This document shows, piece after piece, positions 36,038 through 43,180 of a DNA stretch of 64,000 bases (its first letter is position 1; every line of letters begins with the position of its first letter). Below the pieces are notes generated by a model. The model worked only from the letters and a program-made list of their open reading frames with translations. It was not told the origin of the DNA and ran no database searches. The stretch spans positions 124,001 to 188,000 of the forward strand of contig NZ_JAHXYR010000002.1 in NCBI RefSeq assembly GCF_019969845.1, in the 5' to 3' direction. The position numbers and the translations under genes were made by a program. The stretch is from Sphingobacterium sp. GVS05A (GTDB lineage: Bacteria > Bacteroidota > Bacteroidia > Sphingobacteriales > Sphingobacteriaceae).

Positions 36038-37132
36038 ATGAAAATTATATGGACCATCACTATACTCGCCTTTATAGGCTTGATAATAGTCAAAATAGGC
36101 TTTTCGCAAGGAGAAGAGAAAGCATCAGCTCCAGAAAAGAACTCAGCTCATAACAGTAAAACTAGCGAAATCTACTTTGCGGGGGGCTGCTTTTGGGGGA
36201 CAGAACATTACTTCAAACAAATAAGAGGGGTAACAGCTACAGAAGTTGGGTATGCGAATGGGAATCTTGCCAAACCGAGCTATGAACAGGTATCAACGGG
36301 CAATACTGGGTTTGTAGAAGCCGTAAAAGTCGATTATGATCCTACGCTAGTTGATTTGAAATTGTTGATCGACTTATACTTTAAAACAATTGACCCGACA
36401 AGTATGGATAAACAGGGTAATGATATTGGTACTCAATATCGGACAGGGATTTACTTTACAAAGAAAGAGGATGAAAAAACGATCCGGGATGAGATTGGTC
36501 AGCTTGCAAAGAGCTATAGCTCAAAGCTTGTTGTAGAAATTGGTCCCCTACGGAATTTCTATACTGCTGAAAATTATCATCAAAATTATTTAGAGAAAAA
36601 TCCTCAGGGTTACTGCCATATTCCCGCTGACCTATTTGAGAAAGCGCGACAGGCAAATCCGAAACCGGCTAAGTACAATAAAGTGGACAAAAAAACACTG
36701 AAAAAGGAGCTGACTGCATTACAATATGATGTTACTCAAAACAATGCTACTGAAAAGGCTTTTGACAATGCTTATTGGAATGAATTTCGGGAAGGCATTT
36801 ATGTTGACGTTACCACCGGCGAGCCCCTATTTATTTCTACCGATAAGTTTGAATCCGATTGCGGATGGCCAAGCTTTTCTAAACCGATCAATGATCGGCT
36901 GATTGCCGAAAAAAGCGATAGGTCTTTTGGGATGAATAGAACTGAAGTGAGAAGCAAAACAGGTGACGCTCATTTAGGCCATGTTTTTAATGATGGCCCG
37001 ACTGAACAAGGGGGACTACGTTATTGTATAAACAGTGCTTCACTACGCTTTATCCCAAAAGATCAAATGAAAGCGGAAGGTTATGAGAAATTTATTCCTC
37101 TGTTACAAACCAAAAGCGACAAAACTAAGTAG
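36038..37132 (+). CDS. msrAB: Membrane-anchored MsrA-MsrB methionine sulfoxide reductase fusion
   Basis: 364 residues. An N-terminal membrane anchor or signal (about 5-23) puts the enzyme in the periplasm. MsrA domain at about 43-200 with catalytic Cys 51 in GGCFWGTEHYF and the conserved YRTGIYF and NYHQNYLEKNPQGYC. MsrB domain at about 215-355 with catalytic Cys 330 in RYCINSASLRFIP and a probable resolving Cys in SDCGWPSF. It reduces both sulfoxide stereoisomers of oxidised methionine. Starts 7 bases after DUF417; last gene of the sigma-factor operon. Confidence 0.96.
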   Translation: MKIIWTITILAFIGLIIVKIGFSQGEEKASAPEKNSAHNSKTSEIYFAGGCFWGTEHYFKQIRGVTATEVGYANGNLAKPSYEQVSTGNTGFVEAVKVDYDPTLVDLKLLIDLYFKTIDPTSMDKQGNDIGTQYRTGIYFTKKEDEKTIRDEIGQLAKSYSSKLVVEIGPLRNFYTAENYHQNYLEKNPQGYCHIPADLFEKARQANPKPAKYNKVDKKTLKKELTALQYDVTQNNATEKAFDNAYWNEFREGIYVDVTTGEPLFISTDKFESDCGWPSFSKPINDRLIAEKSDRSFGMNRTEVRSKTGDAHLGHVFNDGPTEQGGLRYCINSASLRFIPKDQMKAEGYEKFIPLLQTKSDKTK

Positions 37133-37500
37133 CACAACATCTCATATCAGACTATTAATAAGTGTAATTGCTGGCAGGATAAAATTCCATTAGTCCATTT
37201 GAGGGGTGTCATAAAAGAGTTTACAGAGATTATTGCCCGGGGAATCTTTTTACAACAGGAGAGCCAAAAAGGTCGAACAGCCCTAGTTTATCTAATTTCG
37301 TTGGCATCCCCCGATAATCATTTTCCAAATCCGAAAGGGTTTGCTTTTGGGATTTGGAACGCTTCTTTTAAACACAAAAAGCCAGGTTAAAAAACCTGGC
37401 CTTAAAAATAAACATATGATGGATTAGTAAATGGCAGCCCCTATGAACAGTCTATCTCCACGATACGATCCGGGATCTATACTTGAAATTACATTAAGTT
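37133..37500. other. 368-base region between msrAB and a small gene
   Basis: Contains the terminator at 37376-37404. A 63-codon frame at 37199-37390 begins with TTG, runs into the terminator stem and has no family features. Otherwise empty. Confidence 0.45.
37376..37404 (-). terminator. Intrinsic terminator
   Basis: A perfect 8-bp stem (GCCAGGTT with AACCTGGC, loop of 4) with A-run on the left and T-rich sequence on the right, so it could act on both strands. It lies 97 bases after the minus-strand gene at 37501 and about 240 bases past the msrAB stop. Confidence 0.75.
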
Positions 37501-37734
37501 CTAAAATACCCTAATAAATTTACCTTCCAAGGCTCCCTCAGAAACATCGAGGATATCTTCGACCACTATTGTTGCAGACTCTTTGTCAAACTCTTCCAGA
37601 AATCTCCACAAATCATTCACTTTTATCGGAACAAAATACTGATTCGTATCTTCCACAGTATTCTCAGACTTAAGTATATTATAGCCTTTACATTTTAAGT
37701 CCTGAAGGATATCATTCGTCAACGGGATATTCAT
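37501..37734 (-). CDS. Small protein of unknown function
   Basis: 77 residues from the ATG at 37734 (MNIPLTNDILQDL); the frame is open upstream to an ATG at 37818, which would add 28 residues. Mixed alpha/beta content, with a NDLWRFLEEFDKESATIVVEDILDVS stretch. No family recognised. Confidence 0.5.
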   Translation of the reverse strand: MNIPLTNDILQDLKCKGYNILKSENTVEDTNQYFVPIKVNDLWRFLEEFDKESATIVVEDILDVSEGALEGKFIRVF

Positions 37735-37941
37735 CTCTCTAAAGTTTCTATTTCTCGTATGCTCTGCACACGCCGTATTTAACCACTTAGATTTATAGAA
37801 ATTGAAAGCAATGAACATGTAAGAATAATGAGCAACCAATATCCTTTATATAGGGTTGTTTGTCATAGCGTATATTATATATACTGTTCGACGCTAAGAC
37901 ACCATACATTAAACATGTTCATCTGCTTCCAATTCATATTC

Positions 37942-37988
37942 AAATATAGCAAATAAAACTAATTAAATTAGTTTTATTTGCTATATTT
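37942..37988. repeat. Long perfect inverted repeat
   Basis: Perfect 23-base arms around a single-base centre; the inner part reads GCAAATAAAACTAATT on the left and its complement on the right. The plus strand continues with T-rich sequence, so a terminator role is possible for a transcript reading left to right, but no gene ends directly before it. It shares CAAATAAAA/TTTTATTTG with the repeat at 38138. Confidence 0.75.
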
Positions 37989-38137
37989 TTTAGTTAAAAA
38001 ACTAACAACTTGTGAGCCATAAGGTTTATATTTTCCGGACATAAAGAATCTCTTTATTATTCCAAACAGCGTTAGGACGAGAAAGCGGTGATACAATTGG
38101 GCATATACAAGTAGCTATATGCAGGAGCAACAGGAAT

Positions 38138-38178
38138 CTTGTTTCGCAAATAAAAGCGGGTTTTATTTGCGAAACAAG
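38138..38178. repeat. Inverted repeat with GCGGG loop
   Basis: Perfect 18-base arms (CTTGTTTCGCAAATAAAA and complement) with the five-base loop GCGGG. No T-run follows on either strand. It lies 63 bases past the stop of the repressor gene, which ends at 38241 on the minus strand. Confidence 0.75.
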
Positions 38179-38240
38179 GTTTGATTATGGTTGATCACTT
38201 CAAAGATGTCCAGTGAAAGACAAAAATGTACTGAACATCT

Positions 38241-39047
38241 TTATAATGAGCGGCTGATATCAACAACATTAAAGATCTGATCCACATCATCCAAGCTGAC
38301 TTCAAAGTCTGGATAAGTAGCTTTGTCTGTATTGAGGGAACGTAATGTAAGGATTCCATTAGCGACATCGTGATGAGCAATTTCCTTAATAATCACCCCT
38401 TCATATCGATGTACAACAACCCAATATCTATATTTATGGGTATGAAATTTTGACTGCCACAATTCTCGTTTAATCAAACGTCCTGTAACAATATCGCCGT
38501 CAAGGACACTGGCATCAGTCCCGTCTGTCATACTATCACCACTCACTTCAAAAGAACGGTAAGCTCCTTTGTGAAATTCATTCACGGTAATAAAATGTGC
38601 AGGTAAATCATCCATGTACTCAGCATCCGAAAATCCCGAAAGATAACCAGCTTTTGCCTTCTCGGTCACGAGCTTAGTTTGCATCAAATAGCGTCCAGGA
38701 GACACCTCAAAGAATATATTGTTCTTATTCTCGTCAATAAAGTTGACATCACTGGAAAAATATCCAATAGATTTTCCGTTTCCTACATTGACCATGGAAA
38801 CAGTATCAGGCTGAATGGTTGCACCGGACTGATTTCGTTCTCCTTTTCCATAAAGCAGCCAATCGTACTGAACTTTGGGAAAAGCATTTTGAATACGGGT
38901 TTTCATGGTGAGACCGATCGGATATTCACCCTTCTTTATACGCGAATACACCTGTTCACGCACCCCCAATAAGCCCGCAAATTCCCGATTGGTAATTCCC
39001 ATCTCCAAGCGTAAAATCTCAAAATTATTATCCGGATAAGTTTCCAT
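38241..39047 (-). CDS. XRE-S24 phage-type repressor (CI/LexA-like)
   Basis: 268 residues. N-terminal XRE helix-turn-helix at about 8-65 (LRLEMGITNREFAGLLGVREQVYSRIKKGEYP), then a linker and a C-terminal S24 self-cleaving peptidase. Self-cleavage features are all visible: an Ala-Gly site (A133-G134), catalytic Ser 172 in SGDSMTDG and catalytic Lys 221 in GVIIKEIAHHD. The Ala-Gly to Ser spacing of 38 equals that of lambda CI. It is divergent from the gene at 39408 across a promoter with two palindromic sites. DNA-damage-induced derepression is inferred. Confidence 0.9.
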   Translation of the reverse strand: METYPDNNFEILRLEMGITNREFAGLLGVREQVYSRIKKGEYPIGLTMKTRIQNAFPKVQYDWLLYGKGERNQSGATIQPDTVSMVNVGNGKSIGYFSSDVNFIDENKNNIFFEVSPGRYLMQTKLVTEKAKAGYLSGFSDAEYMDDLPAHFITVNEFHKGAYRSFEVSGDSMTDGTDASVLDGDIVTGRLIKRELWQSKFHTHKYRYWVVVHRYEGVIIKEIAHHDVANGILTLRSLNTDKATYPDFEVSLDDVDQIFNVVDISRSL

Positions 39048-39407
39048 GTTTTTATAGGGTATTTAACAAATGTTACACTAATTCATAACAATCTGACACT
39101 AAGTTACACAAGATATTAAACCTAAACAAATAAATAAATAAAATAAATACATTAACACCTTATTATCAACATATTACAATTAAACAAATAAGTTTAACAA
39201 TTTTTATTGAATACAAAATATTCAACAAAATTAACATTAAAAACCTTGAATGATTAACAAATTTGTTTAACTTTGTTTAACAAACATTATGGACACTTAG
39301 TGCTTACTATCGGCAAATCATTAGAAGGAAAAGAAGCTGTTAATGACTTTGAATGATTAGTTACAATAAGACAGAACAAAAAATATACACTTTAAAAGAA
39401 CATAAAA
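39048..39407. other. AT-rich control region of the repressor module
   Basis: 360 bases between divergent genes, very AT-rich, with repeated TTAACAA and GTTACAC words. The strongest element is the promoter with two palindromes at 39246-39284. On the repressor side the sequence AACAAATGTT just outside the start codon resembles the palindromes and could be an autoregulatory site. Confidence 0.55.
39246..39275 (+). promoter_or_regulatory. Promoter with repressor-type operators
   Basis: TTG (39246-39248), 19 bases, then TAACTTTG (39268-39275) gives a full Bacteroidota promoter. A perfect 12-base palindrome AACAAATTTGTT fills the spacer (39256-39267), and a second one, TTTGTT-T-AACAAA, overlaps the -7 box (39272-39284). 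Tandem palindromes over a promoter next to a divergent repressor gene are the layout of a lysogeny-type switch. Confidence 0.7.
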
Positions 39408-40031
39408 ATGGAACGCTTCCTCACAACAAATTTGCAGCTAGACAGGTCAACTGGATTGAACCATCAGCACATCAGAAAATATGGTATTACTTCAAAAGAA
39501 ACACAAAGTATAGAATTGATGACCGTGCTAATGCAACCAAAAAGTTTAACAACAATTACAAGTCAACGAAAAGATAAGACCAATTCCCAGCGTATGAACA
39601 CTTTATATTATTCTTTCATTATGAGTTTCTTAAAAGAGAACCATCCCGAAATTTTGAGATCAATTGACAAAATATACGAGCCCGATCTTTCCAAGATCAG
39701 TCAGGTCATCGACTGTTATTGTGAATTTATGGGGATACCCTCGCAACAGATTATGGGTGAGTACATCAACTACAAAGATATCCAGCATCGTTACAAGGCA
39801 ATCGCCGTTGTCTTGCGTATTTTTCAGCCCGAAAAACTGGATAACCTAAAGACTAAAGTAAAAAGCACGATATACAAGGAACTTGGTCCATATTTAAAGA
39901 TAAATAGCGACACCTTACAAAAGTCCATCATCTGCGCATGTAATCAATTTGACATGTATAATGATTTTAAGAAAGATATCAAGCAAGCGACAAATTATTA
40001 TTTCATTAATAAACGTTTCAATGATAAATAA
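39408..40031 (+). CDS. Unknown protein under the repressor-type promoter
   Basis: Up to 207 residues from the ATG at 39408, or 145 from the ATG at 39594. The first 62 residues are Thr/Ser/Gln-rich with little structure, so the shorter form may be real. The conserved-looking part is helical (NHPEILRSIDKIYEPDLSKISQVIDCYCEF; EKLDNLKTKVKSTIYKEL). No recognised family. As the target of the predicted switch it could be a regulator or activator; this is inference. Confidence 0.65.
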   Translation: MERFLTTNLQLDRSTGLNHQHIRKYGITSKETQSIELMTVLMQPKSLTTITSQRKDKTNSQRMNTLYYSFIMSFLKENHPEILRSIDKIYEPDLSKISQVIDCYCEFMGIPSQQIMGEYINYKDIQHRYKAIAVVLRIFQPEKLDNLKTKVKSTIYKELGPYLKINSDTLQKSIICACNQFDMYNDFKKDIKQATNYYFINKRFNDK

Positions 40032-40047
40032 GATTGGTTTCCCAAGA

Positions 40048-40100
40048 ATTATACCGATCATAAAACAAACGAGTACGAAGTTTTCCATGATCGGTATAAT
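40048..40100. terminator. Bidirectional terminator between convergent genes
   Basis: Perfect 14-base arms (ATTATACCGATCAT and complement) around a 25-base loop, lying between the plus-strand unknown gene (stop 40031) and the minus-strand spanin-like gene (stop 40118). T-rich sequence follows on the right. The position suits transcripts arriving from both sides. Confidence 0.7.
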
Positions 40101-40117
40101 AATCTTTTATCCAATTA

Positions 40118-40618
40118 TTACGTTCTCCTACGCAACCACCAGACCATAAGGTATATCACTACAAGTAAGCCTATCAAAAAATAGAATATATTTGTTCCAG
40201 CCGGCTGCACCGTCCGTTTTGAAGCTCTTTCATCTATCCGCAGTTTATCTTCTTTGTAGTGAACATTGTGGACACTCTCCCGACGCTGATCAGAAAGATA
40301 TTTCTCAACACCATTACTGCTATCAGAATAATACGTTCGGCGTTTATTTACCCGTCCCTTACCTATTCGCACAACGCCATTCGGACTGATCTCGATCTCT
40401 TCACCTTCGATCTGCATCAGAGCCTCGCTCCCTGTCAAGAGTCGATTATATGATTGCTCAATCTCCAGGTGCCTTCTACTAGAATCCACGCTTGACAGTT
40501 CGGTCATTTTTTCGTTCGCCTCCACTGTCTGCGACTCCTTTGTTTTAGTAATCTTTTTAAATAAACCGCAGCTACTAACGAGCAGTAGCATTACGGTCAA
40601 TCGAAATATATTTTTCAT
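40118..40618 (-). CDS. Lipoprotein with C-terminal membrane segment, u-spanin-like
   Basis: 166 residues with both an N-terminal lipoprotein signal (lipobox VSSC, Cys 17) and a C-terminal membrane segment (FYFLIGLLVVIYLMVWWL, about 143-160) followed by a basic tail (RRRT). Anchoring in the outer and inner membranes at once is the defining architecture of unimolecular spanins, which fuse the two membranes in the last step of phage lysis. The periplasmic part is charged and helical (SSRRHLEIEQSYNRLLTG). Overlaps the gene at 40575 by 44 bases. No sequence homology was recognised; the call rests on architecture and context. Confidence 0.68.
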   Translation of the reverse strand: MKNIFRLTVMLLLVSSCGLFKKITKTKESQTVEANEKMTELSSVDSSRRHLEIEQSYNRLLTGSEALMQIEGEEIEISPNGVVRIGKGRVNKRRTYYSDSSNGVEKYLSDQRRESVHNVHYKEDKLRIDERASKRTVQPAGTNIFYFLIGLLVVIYLMVWWLRRRT

Positions 40619-40952
40619 TTTTCACTCTTTTTAGTTCAATCTGCAATTCATTATAAAGCTTCATCAGGTCATCATATTTCATCTGCAGCTCAGCCAACGT
40701 CTTCGAGCAGGCTATACGGTCCTCATTGGCGAGTTTTAGTCCTTCATTAAGATCTTCGATAATGGTTCTTAAATGTTCTATATCTTTTTCCAGCCGGTTT
40801 GCATAACCTTCCCACTTATCAATCACTTTCCCAGCATTCTCCACATTTGTAGCTTCCACTTCCGCCTGCTGCTTGGGACGACCAACAAAGTAACCTCCGA
40901 TAGCAGTAACGATAGGAATAATCAGCTTTTCCAAAATTTCAAGTAGTTCCAT
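40575..40952 (-). CDS. Holin-like membrane protein with coiled coil
   Basis: 125 residues. One hydrophobic stretch near the N-terminus (LEKLIIPIVTAIGGYFVG, about 8-25), then a charged region predicted as coiled coil (about 45-115: EKDIEHLRTIIEDLNEGL; LAELQMKYDDLMKLYNELQIELKRVKNEK). Encoded between the amidase (overlap 14 bases) and the u-spanin-like gene (overlap 44). The position suggests a holin that lets the amidase cross the inner membrane; a coiled-coil i-spanin-like accessory is the alternative. No direct homology recognised. Confidence 0.55.
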   Translation of the reverse strand: MELLEILEKLIIPIVTAIGGYFVGRPKQQAEVEATNVENAGKVIDKWEGYANRLEKDIEHLRTIIEDLNEGLKLANEDRIACSKTLAELQMKYDDLMKLYNELQIELKRVKNEKYISIDRNATAR

Positions 40953-41433
40953 AGTAATTATTTTTTAATAGTGGCTTAAACTTCATCCAAGGGAATTGTA
41001 CTCCCGGGTCCTCCTTTCTTCCAGGGGCAATATCACTGTGCCCCAAAATTTCCTGAATAGGATAATGGGCAATAATTGCCTGACAGACTTCAATGGCCGC
41101 ATTGATCTGCTTTTCGGTATAAGATTCTGTCCCTCTATTTTGCAACTCAATCCCAATACTGTATCTGTTCAGATCTTTCAATCCATCCCAGGAACTCAGG
41201 CCTGCGTGCCAACATTTGACATTGAATCGCGCCAGTTGTGTTACAACACCATCGCGACTGATGTGCACGTGAGCCGAAACTTTGCTTTTTGGATCTGACA
41301 TCCAATAAATCGCACTAGTAGCATTAGACGCGCCATCATAATGCATGATGATATAAATAGGTTTGATATTACCGCTTTTATTAGGTGTATCTTTATAGGA
41401 CACACCTACCAATTGATGTTCTTTAATATTCAT
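40939..41433 (-). CDS. N-acetylmuramoyl-L-alanine amidase (endolysin-like)
   Basis: 164 residues, Amidase_2/T7-lysozyme fold. Zinc ligands and active-site residues are visible: His 31 (IIMHYDG), a His in WHAG (76), the catalytic-region Glu 96 (SIGIELQN), His 132 (ILGHSDIAPGRKEDPG) and Asp 142. There is no signal peptide, so it resembles phage endolysins that need a holin, rather than secreted autolysins. First gene of the three-gene cassette. It cleaves the bond between N-acetylmuramic acid and L-alanine in peptidoglycan. Confidence 0.9.
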   Translation of the reverse strand: MNIKEHQLVGVSYKDTPNKSGNIKPIYIIMHYDGASNATSAIYWMSDPKSKVSAHVHISRDGVVTQLARFNVKCWHAGLSSWDGLKDLNRYSIGIELQNRGTESYTEKQINAAIEVCQAIIAHYPIQEILGHSDIAPGRKEDPGVQFPWMKFKPLLKNNYYGTT

Positions 41434-41968
41434 GTCTTCTTTTATTATTATAATTTACTTTGATGTTAATCGTCTCCTTCTTCTTATCTGGATTCCAATT
41501 TTATTCCGATAAAGGCCGCCAGCATTTACTTTATTTGCTATTTCTATACAAATTTAGGTGGGAATCAAGCTTGAAAATTAGAATATCAACGGTATGTAAG
41601 CGGTATGGAACAACTACCGAATATCAGCTCAAAACGAATATTTTTTATTGTCGGTCAATTCATAACAAAAAAGAAGGCGCTCAAAAAATAAAAAACGCTT
41701 CCCGTCGAATAGAATATTTGGAAAGAGATTATCTAGGGGGAATGAAAATGTAAATCTTTCGAAACTATATATTAAATTAGTATCCAAGACGTATTATTAT
41801 GCCAATAACCAAAACGCAGTGTATTTTGAGCAAAATATGGGCTCCCAAAACAACAGTCACTATCTCATTTTAGTTGTAACTAACTAATTTCAAGGGAAAA
41901 TATACTAAAAAGCAACCATAGTGCCATAAGTTTTAGATTAACAACACGTACAACATAAGATAATAGGA
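41434..41968. other. 535-base divergent intergenic region
   Basis: Between the amidase gene (minus) and the dioxygenase gene (plus). It must hold both promoters, but no good TAnnTTTG pair was found. A 97-codon plus-strand frame at 41460-41753 has no family features. AT-rich and otherwise without recognised structure. Confidence 0.45.
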
Positions 41969-42691
41969 ATGCTTACATCCGAACAAATAACAATTAAAAA
42001 AAACGAGATAAAAGAAGACGGTTTCACTGTCATCGAGAATGTCTTTAGCAGAAATGAAGTTGAGCAATTGGTAACCATGATTGAAAACGAAGATCATTCA
42101 AGAGATACATTCAGGCGTTCCTCTGATCTTTTTGCGATCCGCCAGATAATTAAAGAAATACCTGCTATATATACTATAATTTTCAATGATAACCTTAAAG
42201 ATGTTATTTCTAAATTACTGGGAGCAGACCATTTTATTGTAAAGAGCATCTATTTCGATAAACCCGCAACATCAAATTGGTATGTATCATACCACCAAGA
42301 CTTAACGATATCTGTACTCGAAAAAATTGATTCTGACGGTTTTTCGAACTGGACGGTCAAACATAATCAATATGCAGTACAGCCCCCGCTGGAAATTTTG
42401 GAAAATATAGTTACGATAAGAATTCATCTTGATGACACGGATGCGGAGAATGGTGCACTAAATATTATTCCAGGCTCACATAACAAAGGAATATACCGTC
42501 CCGAAACCATCGATTGGAGCATGGAACAGGAAAAAAACTGTCCTGTCCCGGAAGGCGGAATTATGATCATGAAACCACTATTACTCCATAGTTCCAAACG
42601 CACAAGCAACAACAAACGTAGAAGAGTTATCCATATTGAATTTTCTAGTATAGAACTAGCCAATAACTTATGCTGGGCGGAAAGATTCTAG
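41969..42691 (+). CDS. Phytanoyl-CoA dioxygenase (PhyH) family protein
   Basis: 240 residues. Fe(II)/2-oxoglutarate dioxygenase with the iron ligands His-x-Asp in SYHQDLTI and a distal His in PLLLHSSKR, followed by the 2-oxoglutarate-binding Arg in RRRVIHIEF. Family features also include DDTDAENGALNIIPGSH. The substrate may be a small molecule, an antibiotic precursor or a lipid; nothing nearby identifies it. Confidence 0.88.
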   Translation: MLTSEQITIKKNEIKEDGFTVIENVFSRNEVEQLVTMIENEDHSRDTFRRSSDLFAIRQIIKEIPAIYTIIFNDNLKDVISKLLGADHFIVKSIYFDKPATSNWYVSYHQDLTISVLEKIDSDGFSNWTVKHNQYAVQPPLEILENIVTIRIHLDDTDAENGALNIIPGSHNKGIYRPETIDWSMEQEKNCPVPEGGIMIMKPLLLHSSKRTSNNKRRRVIHIEFSSIELANNLCWAERF

Positions 42692-42781
42692 TATAAAAGA
42701 TACTCTCGTTGGCCACAAAAAAAACTTTTCCGTTATTCCATTGTTATTTGGTCGTTATAGCATAGGATGAGTTATATCGTG

Positions 42782-42813
42782 AAGGCTAGGAAATCGGTTC
42801 ACCTAGCCTTTTT
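42782..42813 (+). terminator. Intrinsic terminator of the PhyH-like gene
   Basis: A perfect 9-bp stem (AAGGCTAGG with CCTAGCCTT, 11-base loop) followed by TTTTT on the plus strand, about 90 bases after the stop. The next gene is convergent, so it may serve both. Confidence 0.85.
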
Positions 42814-42841
42814 ATTGTCAGCGCCAATACATCCATCAGCA

Positions 42842-43048
42842 CTAAAACGAGTCATTATTTGTTTTACTCAACATCACAAAACATTGCTGTGATGGCAGCA
42901 TCGTAGAATGCACAACCTGTTCGTAGATATATGCATTGACTCGCAACATTTCCTGGTATTCAAGCAGGTTAAATCCAGAATTAAGCCGCTGGGCTTCAAC
43001 AACTGTAGCAACAAAAAGCAGACAGCTAAATAACCAATATTTTATCAT
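42842..43048 (-). CDS. Short secreted protein, possibly a truncated lipase
   Basis: 68 residues with a clear signal peptide (WLFSCLLFVATVVEAQ). The mature part LNSGFNLLEYQEMLRVNAYI resembles the N-terminus of Bacteroidota lipase-like proteins, but the frame stops after 48 mature residues and no continuation was seen downstream. It is probably a gene remnant or a small secreted peptide. Confidence 0.4.
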   Translation of the reverse strand: MIKYWLFSCLLFVATVVEAQRLNSGFNLLEYQEMLRVNAYIYEQVVHSTMLPSQQCFVMLSKTNNDSF

Positions 43049-43180
43049 AGTGTTATTTCTATTTGTGTAAATAAATCCAAAAAAATAATTTTCGAAATGC
43101 AGTTAATACATGTCCGACAGCAATAGCCATGTCTTAATTATTTATTTTGTACTTTAGAAAAATATATCAAACGGCGTTTT

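Larger units (their letters stand above)
37819..38240. other. 422-base region with two long inverted repeats
   Basis: No gene is visible between the small gene and the repressor. The two inverted repeats are listed separately. The spacer between them (about 37989-38137) has no recognised motif; the region may encode an untranslated RNA. Confidence 0.45.

Noticed and set aside
37199-37390. 63-codon plus-strand frame after msrAB
   Set aside because: Starts with TTG, runs into a terminator stem, no family features.
39353-39577. 74-codon plus-strand frame at the unknown gene under the switch
   Set aside because: Overlaps the longer frame at 39408 almost entirely; the longer frame is more protein-like in its helical C-terminal part.
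37501-41433. Complete prophage
   Set aside because: Only a repressor, an unknown gene and lysis genes are present; no integrase, terminase, portal, capsid or tail gene and no attachment-site repeat seen.
41460-41753. 97-codon plus-strand frame upstream of the dioxygenase
   Set aside because: Cysteine- and arginine-rich without domain features; coincides with the expected promoter region of the amidase gene.
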